Notes: generated by a model not told the origin, from the letters alone. A stretch of DNA of 64,000 nucleotides from Xanthobacteraceae bacterium (GCA_019745775.1 JAIESR010000013.1:112233-176232), one strand, 5' to 3'; positions 31,604 through 40,914 are shown, numbered from the stretch's first letter. Made by a program: numbers and translations.

Positions 31604-32830
31604 CTATCCAGCAGGATTGGCCGACGGCCCGACAAACTTTCCGCGCGGCCGGATGATCGAGTTTTGCGCGCGCTGTTCGAGCACATGTGCAATGCAGCCT
31701 GCGGAGCGGGCGAGCGCCAGCAAGCCGCCGGCGGCTTGATACGGCAGACCCAATGCTTGCGATAGCGTGACAAGCGCCTCGCACAAATTGGTGCGTGTCT
31801 GCACGCTTGGAAAATGCTTGGCGATCACCTGCAGGGCTTCCGACGCGCGATCATGTCGCTCTTCCAATTCGAGCGCTATATCCAACAGCAGGTTCGCGCG
31901 CGGATCGCCATGGACGTAGAGCGGATTATCGAAGCCCGGCGTCGCCCGGCGCGGCACGGCGGGTCGCGCGCCGCTCTTTCCTGATTTCGCTGCTTTCGGA
32001 TTCCAATCAAGCAGCGTCTCCAGCCGATCGCAGCAAAGACCGAACTCATAGCCGAAATGGACTTGCAGCCCGGCCAGAATGCACGACGGCAGATCGCAGC
32101 CTGCCGACGCGGAGATGCGCGCGACGAATGTCGGCGTCGTAAGTTCATGATCCGCGGTCAGGACCAGCGCCGCATTGAGCGCGCGCACGTTCTTCTCGGA
32201 AGGCTTGATGCCGAGCGCGCGCGCCAGCCCATGGGCAACTGTCTCACCGTCTTCGATCGGCGTGAATTCCCGCTTGGGGCCGAGGAAGCCGAATGCTCCC
32301 GTCATCACGCCGAGGATGCTGGTGGCCGGACACGGCGCGTCACGCAGTGCCGGATCGCAGCTCCATGTCTTGGCGAGCAGGACGATCGACTGCGTCAGCA
32401 CGAAGCGGAAGTCCGAAGGGTCGACCTTGGCAAACTCCAAGGCCAGCGACGCCGGCAACACGATGTTGGTCCACGTCTTGTCCGCGGGCGGCTCGATACC
32501 GCTCCAGAGATATTCCGCAACCGCCTCAAAGGATCGATTGTCTTGCACCAGATCGATCGCGAGATGCTCGCGGTAGCGCGGCCCGTCCGGCGTGATCTCC
32601 GTGACCGCGGTTTCGAGGACCGGCTCGCCCCAGTACATCGCGCTTGCCGCCGCCGGCCCGTGGCCGGAGCGCGCGACGCTGCGCGACTTGAGTCGATGGA
32701 TATCCTCGCGATTGTAGTAGCTGGTGCGGTGGCCGGGCTTCACCCGCCGCCGGATCAGGCCGCGGCTGACATAGGAATAGAGCGTCTGCGGCTTGACCTG
32801 GAGAATGCGCAGAGCATCGCGGCTCGACAC
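31604..32830 (-). CDS. Citrate synthase family protein with N-terminal HTH
   Basis: The 408-residue protein begins with a MerR/excisionase-type helix-turn-helix (residues 1-50: ALRILQVKPQTLYSYVSRG and RTSYYNREDIHRLK) fused to a citrate-synthase fold. Active-site text is partly kept: LTADHELTTPTF (first histidine), LQVHFGYEFG (second, altered) and NPLYVHGDPRANLL (catalytic D with R), but GFGH is replaced by GFDN. It could be a condensing enzyme of altered specificity or a metabolite-sensing regulator. The start is GTG 32830; the frame is open upstream to 32882 without a better start codon. Confidence 0.82.
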   Translation of the reverse strand: MSSRDALRILQVKPQTLYSYVSRGLIRRRVKPGHRTSYYNREDIHRLKSRSVARSGHGPAAASAMYWGEPVLETAVTEITPDGPRYREHLAIDLVQDNRSFEAVAEYLWSGIEPPADKTWTNIVLPASLALEFAKVDPSDFRFVLTQSIVLLAKTWSCDPALRDAPCPATSILGVMTGAFGFLGPKREFTPIEDGETVAHGLARALGIKPSEKNVRALNAALVLTADHELTTPTFVARISASAGCDLPSCILAGLQVHFGYEFGLCCDRLETLLDWNPKAAKSGKSGARPAVPRRATPGFDNPLYVHGDPRANLLLDIALELEERHDRASEALQVIAKHFPSVQTRTNLCEALVTLSQALGLPYQAAGGLLALARSAGCIAHVLEQRAQNSIIRPRGKFVGPSANPAG

Positions 32831-32974
32831 ATAGTCGTCGCCGGCAAAAACGATGCTGGTTTCCGGGTCTTCGAACGCGGCCTACCGAAGCCATCTCACC
32901 TTCGTCGAGCATGCCCCGTAGACCCCTTTTAGACCCAAATCACCAACGCGCCAATGCAACCCCGCGGTTTGTGG

Positions 32975-34018
32975 TCATTTTTTCGCTGGTACCTCTCCCG
33001 CATTGCCGGCGTCGATCGCGCGCTTGATCCGGACGATGTCTGCCGCCGGCGTATCCAGGATGTCCTGCACCACCTGCTGCAGCTTCGCCCCGGTCCAGGG
33101 GCTGATATCGAGGTTCTGGCGCTTGGCGTCCTCCAGCAGTTGCGGATCCTTCATCGCCAGGTCGAAGGCCCGGCGCAGCGCCGCGACGCGGTCGGGTGGT
33201 CCTTTATTGTTCGTCGCCACCGGCCGGCCGGGGCTGACGGCCCGCGACAGGAATTCGAACACGACCTTTTGGTCCGGCGTCTTCGCGAGCTCGCGCAGCA
33301 GCGGGACGTTCCTGAACTCGGGCGATTTCTCGAGCCCCGCCTGGAGCAGCACGTGGAAGGCAGCGGCGCCGCCCGGACGCGTGGCGAAGAGCGCCGGCAG
33401 ATTGGTCGTCGAGCGACCGTCCACCTCGCGGCGCTCCACCGCCAGATTCATTTCCGCGCCAGTTCGGTATCCGACGATGCTCTTGAACTTCGTGCCCAGC
33501 ATGCTGTTGCAGATGGCGACAAGGATTTGCTGGGTGTCGCCCGCGCCCGCGCCGGCCAGCAGCACGTCGCGCTTGGTCGCATCCTCGAGCGTCGCGATCC
33601 CGGAGTCGCGGCTGGTGACCAGGAAATAGTTTTCGTCGCTCATGTTGCCGATCCACTGGAGCGTCCGTAGATCGATGTTCGGCGTCTTGAGGTAGCCCAG
33701 CGCCTGATCCATCGGCGCCGTGGAGGTCACCATGGTGAGCACCGTGCCGTCTTGCGGCGCGACGTTGAGCGTATAGTTGAGGGCGGTGAGGCCCCCACCC
33801 CCCGGCATGTTCACGGGCAGCGCTTCGGGATGGCCCGGCACGTAACGGACGATGTGACGCGCCACGAGGCGCATGTAGAGATCGTAGTTGCCGCCGGGCG
33901 CGGCGCGGATGACGAACCGAAGCTGCTTCCCCTTGTAGAAATCCTCGACCGGATCGGCCATGGACGATGTTACAGTCAGCGCCAGCAAGGCAAACGCAAA
34001 AACGGCGGTGCGACGCAT
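32975..34018 (-). CDS. TTT-family periplasmic substrate-binding protein
   Basis: The 347-residue precursor has signal peptide MRRTAVFAFALLALTVTSSM, then DPVEDFYKGKQLRFVI, APGGNYDLYMRLVARHI and NMPGGGGLTALNY, placing it in the 'DFYKGK' receptor subfamily. The start at 34018 has GAGGACACG upstream. It is followed downstream by the HTH-citrate synthase gene after 144 bases. The perfect palindrome of site D sits 68 bases upstream of its start codon. Confidence 0.88.
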   Translation of the reverse strand: MRRTAVFAFALLALTVTSSMADPVEDFYKGKQLRFVIRAAPGGNYDLYMRLVARHIVRYVPGHPEALPVNMPGGGGLTALNYTLNVAPQDGTVLTMVTSTAPMDQALGYLKTPNIDLRTLQWIGNMSDENYFLVTSRDSGIATLEDATKRDVLLAGAGAGDTQQILVAICNSMLGTKFKSIVGYRTGAEMNLAVERREVDGRSTTNLPALFATRPGGAAAFHVLLQAGLEKSPEFRNVPLLRELAKTPDQKVVFEFLSRAVSPGRPVATNNKGPPDRVAALRRAFDLAMKDPQLLEDAKRQNLDISPWTGAKLQQVVQDILDTPAADIVRIKRAIDAGNAGEVPAKK

Positions 34019-34085
34019 CGGCGTGTCCTCGGGTCTAGTTCTTCTTTCGGGCGACACTGCGAGAAACGTTGCGCACGCGCAATCA

Positions 34086-34102
34086 TTGATTCCGGAATCA
34101 AT
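34086..34102. promoter_or_regulatory. Palindromic operator candidate, site D (perfect palindrome)
   Basis: ATTGATTCCGGAATCAAT (34085-34102) is an uninterrupted 18-base perfect palindrome, 68 bases upstream of a Bug receptor gene. It is the best example of the four-site motif and defines the pattern TTGATT-N4-AATCAA. Confidence 0.65.
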
Positions 34103-34212
34103 CCGGCCTGGAACTCAATCGCCGCAGCGAAGTCTCCACCTGGTCGAAGCGCTACTTGGATGACATTGCCGCCGTCATCTTCAGTCTTCTGAATCTGGAC
34201 GGGAAAGAAACG

Positions 34213-34407
34213 TTATGCGTTTTCGTCAGCGGAAACGATTTCCTCGTCACAAACGAGCGCGTCTGACGCCGCGACCTGATGTCCGGTTCGGCAATACGGA
34301 CACCAAAGCGAAAGTTGAAATCCCCCAAGTCGCTTGAGTTGGTCCGCCGAGGTTTCGAGACTGGTGCGAACGAGTTCCTTGGTCTTCGGACAATGGTAAG
34401 CCAGCAT
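34213..34407 (-). CDS. Small zinc-ribbon-like hypothetical protein
   Basis: The 64-residue protein reads LAYHCPKTKELVRTS near the start and LSLWCPYCRTGHQV in the middle. The single cysteine HCP and the CPYC pair resemble a one-knuckle zinc ribbon of conserved rhizobial hypothetical proteins. The start at 34407 has GGGAGCACGCC upstream. It is followed downstream (minus strand) by the receptor promoter region, and nothing suggests an operon. Function unknown. Confidence 0.65.
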   Translation of the reverse strand: MLAYHCPKTKELVRTSLETSADQLKRLGGFQLSLWCPYCRTGHQVAASDALVCDEEIVSADENA

Positions 34408-34755
34408 GGCGTGCTCCCTGTGACGCTGTCCATGGCCGGCCCGCAAAACAGGACGCTGAATAAGCCACGCTACACCGTCGGACGCTCCGACCTCCTAGCC
34501 GCGTTGAATCGCTAGCCGTCCCCGCCGGTATCGGCAAGCAAACCGGTCGCACGCGGTTAATGCGGCCCCCTCAGGATTAACCAAGCCGCGTCACTAGTTC
34601 GCGCGGGGCTATGCCACCGACCGCCGAGCGCAAACGCTATCTTGCGCGTCTGCGCGAGGCACGAGAAAGCGATTCGCTTTGAAGTCGCAACTCTCCAGCC
34701 ACGACCGAGCGCTTGTCGAGCGGAGCCCGGCTGCGAACGGTCGAAGCACCTCGCG
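34408..34755. other. Intergenic region, no gene recognised
   Basis: Between the zinc-ribbon gene and the stop of the thiamine-diphosphate enzyme there are 348 bases without a supported gene. An inverted repeat GGTTAAT ... ATTAACC lies at about 34555-34581, with a GC-rich loop, and could be a terminator-like hairpin or a regulator site. Confidence 0.5.
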
Positions 34756-36453
34756 CTATCGGGCGACTACCACGTCAAGAACAGCCGTCCTACCGGCACG
34801 GACGGCCTCCTGGCCGCGCCTAAGTGCACCCACCAATGCCTCCGGGTCCTCGACGCGCTCGCCGTAGCCGCCGAACGCTTCGATCACCTTCACGTAGTCC
34901 GGGCCATTGATGTGGGTGCCGAGATAGTTTCCGGTTTCGACGGCCACGCCCTCCGGATACATGCGCTTGTGCATGTTCTGCATGGCGGCGTACTTCTTGT
35001 TGTTGAAGATCACCACCATGATCGGCAGGCTGAAATCGCGCGAAGCGCCGAAGCTCTGAAGCACGGGATTGTACAGGAAGCCGCCGTCGCCGATCAGCGT
35101 GACGACCGGCCGATCCGGTTTGGCAAGCTTCACGCCCAATGAGATCCCGATTCCCTGTCCAAGACCGCCTTGGCGCGTGAACAGGCTTTGCGGGTTGTTC
35201 CAGCGGATATGCTCGCGCAGTAGCGCGGTATGGGTCGTCACCTCGTCGATATAGATCGTATCGTCGGGCAGCGCTTCGCCCAATGCCGCACACAGCCAGA
35301 TCGGATCGATCGGCGTCTTCTTGCGCGCCGCGGCCTGCTGTGCGCGCCGCTTCTCCATCAACGCGTCGTGCGACGCCGTCAGCTTCGCACGGCGTTCGCT
35401 GATCTTGCTCCGGTCGAGCGGCATGCCCTGTAGCGCATTTGCAATGTCGCGCAGCGCCGCCGCCGTATCGCCTTCCAGATAGATGTTCGCCTGATGGCTT
35501 TGGTAGGCCATGTAGGGCCGATGCGGAACGTCGTCGATATCGACGATCACGGCGTTTGGAGGCCTGTCGCTCGGCGGATACCAGGGCGTACGAGTCTGGA
35601 TCACGATAACCAGGTCGGACGTGTTCCAATACTCCTTGAAGTCGTGTCCCTGGTGCATCGGATGATCTTTGGGAAAGTTCGCGAAGGTCGCACCGGGCTT
35701 TTCAACCACCGGCAGCGCCACGAGATCGCTCAGAGCAACCAGCGCGTCGAACGCTTCCACCGTTCGGCCGGCTCCCTCGGTCAGCACGACCGGGTTGCGC
35801 GCCTTGGCGATCAACTCCGCCACCCGCGCGATGTCGGTCTGTGCACTCACGAGCTTGGGCGCAGGCGGCACGGTCCGCCGCTGTTCCGGCATTGACCATG
35901 CTGCCACCATCGTCTCGTGGGGGATCGATAGATACGTCGGGCCGACCGGCGTGCGTTGCGCCATCTCGCCCGCACGGACGATGCTTTCATAGATCGTGTG
36001 AGGACTCGACGTCTGGCAGGCGTATTTGACCAGCGGTTGAATAAGACACTGAGGCCCTCCGACGATCGACAGGTTGTCTATCCACTGGCGGCCGGGGTCG
36101 AAATCCGGCTGCTCGCCGTAGGTGGTGGATTCACCGGAGATCACCAGCATCGGGACGCCGGCAATCAACGCACCGTGCACCCCCATCATTCCCTGCAGAA
36201 GCCCCGAGCCCGCGTGCAGGAGAACGGCCTGCATCTCACCGGTTGCGAGCGTGTAGCCGGCAGCGATATCGACCGCGAGGGTCTCATGCCAGCAGTCCAT
36301 GAACCTGGGGCCGTCCTGACCTCGCTGGGTCTGCTTGGCCATCGCTTCCCATATCGATGACCACTCCGTGCCCGGGGAGGAAAGGATATGCTTCACCCCG
36401 AGATCGCGAATGGCCTCGAGGATGGCGTCGCCGCCGTCGAGCGTGTTCTTCAT
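34756..36453 (-). CDS. Thiamine-diphosphate-dependent enzyme (acetolactate synthase/benzoylformate decarboxylase-like)
   Basis: The 565-residue protein is of the POX/AHAS family, acting on 2-oxo acids. The catalytic glutamate is E57 in DCWHETLAVDIAAGYTLATG, the FAD/ADP-like middle domain follows, and the ThDP motif lies near the C-terminus (LIGDGGFLYNP ... FNNKKYAAM, which gives GDG-x-NN). No ilvH-like small subunit adjoins, so branched-chain amino acid synthesis is unlikely. The start at 36453 is chosen by alignment of the family N-terminus; 36564 would add a low-complexity leader. Together with the AceE-like gene upstream it suggests decarboxylation of an unusual 2-oxo acid. Confidence 0.82.
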   Translation of the reverse strand: MKNTLDGGDAILEAIRDLGVKHILSSPGTEWSSIWEAMAKQTQRGQDGPRFMDCWHETLAVDIAAGYTLATGEMQAVLLHAGSGLLQGMMGVHGALIAGVPMLVISGESTTYGEQPDFDPGRQWIDNLSIVGGPQCLIQPLVKYACQTSSPHTIYESIVRAGEMAQRTPVGPTYLSIPHETMVAAWSMPEQRRTVPPAPKLVSAQTDIARVAELIAKARNPVVLTEGAGRTVEAFDALVALSDLVALPVVEKPGATFANFPKDHPMHQGHDFKEYWNTSDLVIVIQTRTPWYPPSDRPPNAVIVDIDDVPHRPYMAYQSHQANIYLEGDTAAALRDIANALQGMPLDRSKISERRAKLTASHDALMEKRRAQQAAARKKTPIDPIWLCAALGEALPDDTIYIDEVTTHTALLREHIRWNNPQSLFTRQGGLGQGIGISLGVKLAKPDRPVVTLIGDGGFLYNPVLQSFGASRDFSLPIMVVIFNNKKYAAMQNMHKRMYPEGVAVETGNYLGTHINGPDYVKVIEAFGGYGERVEDPEALVGALRRGQEAVRAGRTAVLDVVVAR

Positions 36454-36691
36454 TGAGCTGTCTCTATCTTTGTTGCCGTCGAGATGTTGGTTCCGTCGAG
36501 ACCATGCAGGCTCAGCCGGGCTACTCCCTAGCCTACCGCCGGCTCCCTGGCCTACCGCCAGCATACCCTACCATTTCGAACTCGCGCAGATCGCCCCGCG
36601 GCCGGCACAAGCGCCGCAAAAGGCACGTTCATGAACACCCATTACGAAAGGCGTGACCTATGGTCGGTTCGCATGCCATCGGACATTCCGG

Positions 36692-39091
36692 CTACAGCAT
36701 CCGCAGATGCCGAATGGGTCGGCCCGTGGCGACCGCCTGCGCCGCGGCCAAAATGGCGTCGGCATCGATGCCGTAGTGGCGATAAAGATCGGGGAGCGAG
36801 CCGGTCTGGCCGAAGTGCTCGACGCCGAGCGCCCGCACGCGATGGCCGCGCACCGCGCCGAGCCACGCCAGCGTTGCCGGATGACCGTCGAGCACGGTCA
36901 CGAGACCGCACTGCGCCGGCACAGCGTCGAACAGACGTTCGACATGCGAGCGCGCTTCCGGCCGGCCGCGTTCGCGCCGGCGCTGCGCCGCCGTCCAACC
37001 GGCGTTGAGCCGGTCCGCCGACGTGACCGCGAGGAGTCCGACGTCGCGGCGATCCTCCGCCATCAGGCCGACCGCCTGGATCGCTTCGGGGGCGATGGCG
37101 CCGGTATAGGCCACCACCACCTGGCAGTTGGGCCCGGGCTCGCGCAGCCAATAGCCACCATCGACGATGCTCTGACGCAATTCGGGCGTGATGGCCCGTC
37201 TGACCTGCTCGATCGGTCTGGTCGAGAGTCGCAAGTAGACCGAGCCGCCGGTCTCGTCGCGCAGCCAATTATGCTCGGCCGCATCGTCCTCGCCGTCCCT
37301 CTGGATGTAGTCGAAGGCGAAGCGGAGCATCTCGGCGAGCTCATCGACGAACGCCGGCTCAAAAGCCGCGAGTCCGTCTTGAGCCATGCCGATCAACGGC
37401 TGGGCGATGGACTGGTGCGCACCGCCTTCGGGTGCGAGCGTGATCCCCGACGGCGTCGCCACCACGATGAACCGGGCATCCTGGTAGCAGGCGTAGTTCA
37501 GAGCATCGAGGCCGCGGGCGATGAAGGGATCGTACAGCGTGCCGATCGGGATGAGCCGTTCGCCGTTGAGCGAATGCGAAAGCCCCAGCGCGGAAAGCAG
37601 GATGAATAGATTGGTCTCGGCGATGCCGAGTTCGATGTGCTGGCCGGTCGGTGAGTACTCCCAGGTGAACGTCGAAGGGATGCGTTCGCTGCGAAACGTG
37701 TCCATCATGCGCTCGCGCGCGAACAGGCCACGGCGATTGACCCAGGCGCCGAGATTGGTAGAGATCGTGACATCGGGAGACGTGGTCACGATGCGATTGG
37801 CGAGCGGCGTGGAGCCTCGGCCGATCTCGTTCAACAGTGCTCCGAACCCCGCCTGCGTCGACATTTCCGGCTGAATGACCACGTCGAGGGTATCCGGCAC
37901 CTCGATGCGCGCTGCCTGCAAGCGGCGCTCGCCGGAAGCAGCAAACGACACGCCCTGGAGAAACGCGCGCAGCTCGCCGGGGGCCGTCGGCAGGCCTTCG
38001 AACGGGTCCCACTCATGGCCCGGCCGAATGTTCATCTCGGCGCGAAAGCGCTCCATCTGCGCAAGCGTCATCAGGCCGGCGTGATTGTCCTTGTGCCCGG
38101 CGAATGGCAGGCCATAACCCTTGACCGTGTAGCAGATGAAGCAGGTCGGGCGATCATGGTCGATCCGTTCAAAGAGGTCGACCAGGAGCGGCAGGTCGTG
38201 GCCGCCGAGATTGTTCATCAGCCGCGCCAGCTCATCATCCGAGCGCGCGTTGATCAGGGCTTTCGCCGCAGGTTCTTCGCCAATGTCGTCCAGCAGGCGT
38301 TTGCGCCAGGCGGCGCCACCCTGGAAAATGAGCGCCGAGTAGAGCTGGTTCGGGCAGCGGTCGATCCAGTGCTTGAGCGCCGCGCCCCCTGATTCGCGGA
38401 AGGCTGCCTGCTGCAGCGATCCGTACTTCACGATCTCGACGTCCCACCCGAAGTTCTTGAACAGCCCCTCATAACGCTCCCACAGGCCTTCGCGCACAAT
38501 CGCGTCGAGACTCTGTCGGTTGTAGTCGATAATCCACCAGCAATTCCGCAGCCCCTGCTTCCAACCTTCCAGGAGCGCCTCGAAAATATTCCCCTCGTCG
38601 AGCTCGGCGTCGCCGACGAGTGCGATCATGCGGCCTTCGGGGCGCTCTTTGCTCCAGCCGTGCGCGCGAACATAATCTTGCACCAGCGAAGCGAACAGCG
38701 TCTGCGCAACGCCGAGCCCGACGGAGCCCGTGGAAAAGTCGACGTCGTCGGCATCCTTGGTTCGTGACGGATAGCTTTGCGCGCCCTTATAGCCGCGGAA
38801 ATCTTCAAGCTGCGCACGCGTTTGCCGGCCGAGCAGATACTGGATCGCATGGAAGACCGGCGACGCGTGCGGCTTGACCGCGATCCGATCCTGCGGACGC
38901 ACCACGCGAAAATAGAGCGCAGTGAGGATGGTCGCGAGCGAGGCGGAGGACGCCTGGTGACCGCCGACCTTCAGTCCATCGTTGTTTTCGCGCAGATGAT
39001 TGGCGTTGTGGATCGTCCAGCTGGCAAGCCACAGCACCTTGGACTCGAGCTCGCCGAGAACGCGCAAGTCCGCTGAAGAGATTTGGCTCAT
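36692..39091 (-). CDS. Homodimeric pyruvate dehydrogenase E1 (AceE-like)/transketolase-like protein
   Basis: The 799-residue thiamine-diphosphate enzyme has AceE architecture. GGHQASSASLATILTALYF (43-61) is the first TPP-proximal stretch, GDAELDEGN (160-168) with N191 the Mg-TPP motif, and GHKDNHAGLM and EYSPTGQHIELGIAETNLF later active-site blocks. Escherichia coli AceE is 887 residues, so this form lacks some N-terminal and linker sequence that contacts E2. No E2 or E3 genes are in the window and the main alphaproteobacterial PDH is normally of PdhAB type, so this extra E1 may act alone or with a remote partner. It diverges from an Lrp/AsnC gene with Lrp-like sites between. Confidence 0.85.
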   Translation of the reverse strand: MSQISSADLRVLGELESKVLWLASWTIHNANHLRENNDGLKVGGHQASSASLATILTALYFRVVRPQDRIAVKPHASPVFHAIQYLLGRQTRAQLEDFRGYKGAQSYPSRTKDADDVDFSTGSVGLGVAQTLFASLVQDYVRAHGWSKERPEGRMIALVGDAELDEGNIFEALLEGWKQGLRNCWWIIDYNRQSLDAIVREGLWERYEGLFKNFGWDVEIVKYGSLQQAAFRESGGAALKHWIDRCPNQLYSALIFQGGAAWRKRLLDDIGEEPAAKALINARSDDELARLMNNLGGHDLPLLVDLFERIDHDRPTCFICYTVKGYGLPFAGHKDNHAGLMTLAQMERFRAEMNIRPGHEWDPFEGLPTAPGELRAFLQGVSFAASGERRLQAARIEVPDTLDVVIQPEMSTQAGFGALLNEIGRGSTPLANRIVTTSPDVTISTNLGAWVNRRGLFARERMMDTFRSERIPSTFTWEYSPTGQHIELGIAETNLFILLSALGLSHSLNGERLIPIGTLYDPFIARGLDALNYACYQDARFIVVATPSGITLAPEGGAHQSIAQPLIGMAQDGLAAFEPAFVDELAEMLRFAFDYIQRDGEDDAAEHNWLRDETGGSVYLRLSTRPIEQVRRAITPELRQSIVDGGYWLREPGPNCQVVVAYTGAIAPEAIQAVGLMAEDRRDVGLLAVTSADRLNAGWTAAQRRRERGRPEARSHVERLFDAVPAQCGLVTVLDGHPATLAWLGAVRGHRVRALGVEHFGQTGSLPDLYRHYGIDADAILAAAQAVATGRPIRHLRML

Positions 39092-39149
39092 GGCGCATCG
39101 TCCCGTTCGGCCGATGGCTTTAGTATTTCACCACGGATAGGGCGAAAGC

Positions 39150-39228
39150 TGCCAAATATCTTCACAAGGACGGCTAAAGTTGGCATAATCTGCCAAAATA
39201 AGCGCAGCTGTGGATTGGATATGCCAAA
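39150..39228. promoter_or_regulatory. Lrp/AsnC operator candidate (repeated TGCCAAA half-sites)
   Basis: TTGGCATAATCTGCCAA (39180-39196) is a palindrome with a 5-base centre. Further TGCCAAA half-sites at 39150-39156 and 39222-39228 lie 41 and 31 bases away, near multiples of a helical turn. This spacing is typical of cooperatively bound Lrp-family operators, and the sites sit in the divergent gap between the AceE-like gene and the Lrp gene. Confidence 0.55.
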
Positions 39229-39691
39229 ATCAGCGCTGGACGCAGTCGACCGCAAAATTCTGGAAGCTTTACAAACCAACGGGCGGATCAGTTTGGCAGA
39301 GCTTTCGACCAAGGTCGGGTTGTCGCCGTCACCCTGCCTGCGGCGCGTACGTAACTTGGAGCGCGCCGGCGTGATCGCCCGCTACGTGGCCGTACTTGAC
39401 CAGCGGCGGGTAGGCCTGCCCGTGAGCGTCTTTGTCTCGATCAAGCTCGAGAAGCAGAGGCAGGAATCGCTCGACCGCTTCGCCAAGGCGGTGGAGCGCT
39501 GGCCCGAAGTGCTCGAATGCTACTTGATGACCGGCTCGCGCGACTACTGGCTGCGCGTGGTTGTTCCCGATCTCGAAGCCTACGAGCGTTTTGTGAAGCA
39601 GAAGCTGACGCGGCTTGAAGGCATCGCGTCGATCGAGTCGAGCTTCGCGCTGGAACAGGTAAAATATACGAACGTACTGCCGATGAACTGA
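39221..39691 (+). CDS. Lrp/AsnC family transcriptional regulator
   Basis: The 156-residue protein has an N-terminal HTH (LDAVDRKILEALQTNGRISLAELSTKVGLSPSPCLRRVRNL, residues about 6-46) and a C-terminal RAM effector domain (VSVFVSIKLEKQ to EQVKYTNVLPMN). The subgroup resembles BkdR/Lrp, which sense amino acids or their keto acids. The start at 39221 falls inside the third TGCCAAA half-site. Likely targets are its own gene and the divergent AceE-like gene; the effector might be a 2-oxo or amino acid handled by the two thiamine-dependent enzymes. Confidence 0.87.
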   Translation: MPKSALDAVDRKILEALQTNGRISLAELSTKVGLSPSPCLRRVRNLERAGVIARYVAVLDQRRVGLPVSVFVSIKLEKQRQESLDRFAKAVERWPEVLECYLMTGSRDYWLRVVVPDLEAYERFVKQKLTRLEGIASIESSFALEQVKYTNVLPMN

Positions 39692-39722
39692 CGATCGGCG
39701 ATGATGGCGTCATGGACTTTCG

Positions 39723-40697
39723 CTACTTTGCCTTGATGTTGGCTGCGCGGATCACGGGCCACCACCGCTCGATCTCCGCCCGCTGGAGAGTCCCGAGCGC
39801 CTCCGGCGTGAGTTGCTCCGGTGGAAGAAGCTCTTGCCCAAGCTCGACGAGCCGCTTGCGGACAGTCGGGTCGGCCAGGGCATTGCGGACTGCCTCGTTG
39901 AGCTTTGCGATGATGTCCGCAGGCGTGCCTTTCGGCGCCCACAGGCCGCGCCAATTCGACATGTAGAAGCCTGGAAGGCCTGCCTCGTGCGCGGTCGGGA
40001 CGTCCGGCGCGACGGCCAGGCGAGCTTTTGCGGTCACTGCGAAGCCTTTGATGTTCCCGGAGCGGATCTGCGGCACCGAATTGGCAGCGGTGTCGAACAT
40101 GATGTCGATCTGTCCCGCGATCATGTCTTGCATGGCGGGCCCGAGGCCCCGATACGGAACGAACTCGAACTGCGTTCCTGTCTCCTTCTGAAAGAAGACG
40201 CCGACGACGTGCCCGACACCGCCCGGCCCCGTGGTTCCCGCCGACGCTTTGCCAGGGTTGGCCTTGAGCCAGCCGATCAATCCCTTCAAGTCATTTACCG
40301 GCAGTGATTTCTTGCCGACGATGGCGATCGATTCGGTCGAGACCAGCGAGATCGGCTCGAAGTCCTTCAATACGTCATAAGGGAGTGAATAGACGGCGCC
40401 GTTCAGCACATGCGTCGGCCAGTTGCCGTAGCTGAGCATATATCCATCGGGGACAGCCCGCGCGACACGACCGACGCCGATACTGCCCGCGGCACCGCCG
40501 ACATTCTCAATCACGATCGTCTGGCCAAGCGTATTGCGCATGTGATCGGCCACGATGCGCATGATGGTGTCGCCTGACCCACCCGCCGCGAATGCCACCA
40601 CGACGGTGATCGGCCGCGACGGATAGGTTTGCGCGGAGGCACCGCTCATCACACCGATAACTGTCGCAACCGCAAGTGCCAGCGAGATTCTTTTCAT
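39723..40697 (-). CDS. TTT-family periplasmic substrate-binding protein (Bug), TctC-type
   Basis: The 324-residue precursor has signal peptide MKRISLALAVATVIGVMSGASAQ, then YPSRPITVVVAFAAGGSGDT, VIENVGGAAGSIGV and the classical C-terminal WRGLWAPKGTPADI. It is oriented convergently to the lrp gene with 31 bases between stops, so it is not part of that unit and stands alone, with its own promoter in 40698-40914. No permease genes lie near. Confidence 0.9.
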   Translation of the reverse strand: MKRISLALAVATVIGVMSGASAQTYPSRPITVVVAFAAGGSGDTIMRIVADHMRNTLGQTIVIENVGGAAGSIGVGRVARAVPDGYMLSYGNWPTHVLNGAVYSLPYDVLKDFEPISLVSTESIAIVGKKSLPVNDLKGLIGWLKANPGKASAGTTGPGGVGHVVGVFFQKETGTQFEFVPYRGLGPAMQDMIAGQIDIMFDTAANSVPQIRSGNIKGFAVTAKARLAVAPDVPTAHEAGLPGFYMSNWRGLWAPKGTPADIIAKLNEAVRNALADPTVRKRLVELGQELLPPEQLTPEALGTLQRAEIERWWPVIRAANIKAK

Positions 40698-40914
40698 GCC
40701 CTAACCTCCAAGCTGATCGGACGACACCACGTATCGATACGGCCGTCCAGAAACAGCGCAACACCTGCGTCAGTTCACCACGGCCGAAGTATCGCCGCCG
40801 CCTCCGGTCGTGCATCGGCGCCGAGGCGCGGATGCCGCCCGTCGCTGGTACGATTGGATTTCGCTCACCAGATCGCGTACTTAAGGCGACGGGGCACCTT
40901 TCACGCAACCGGCC

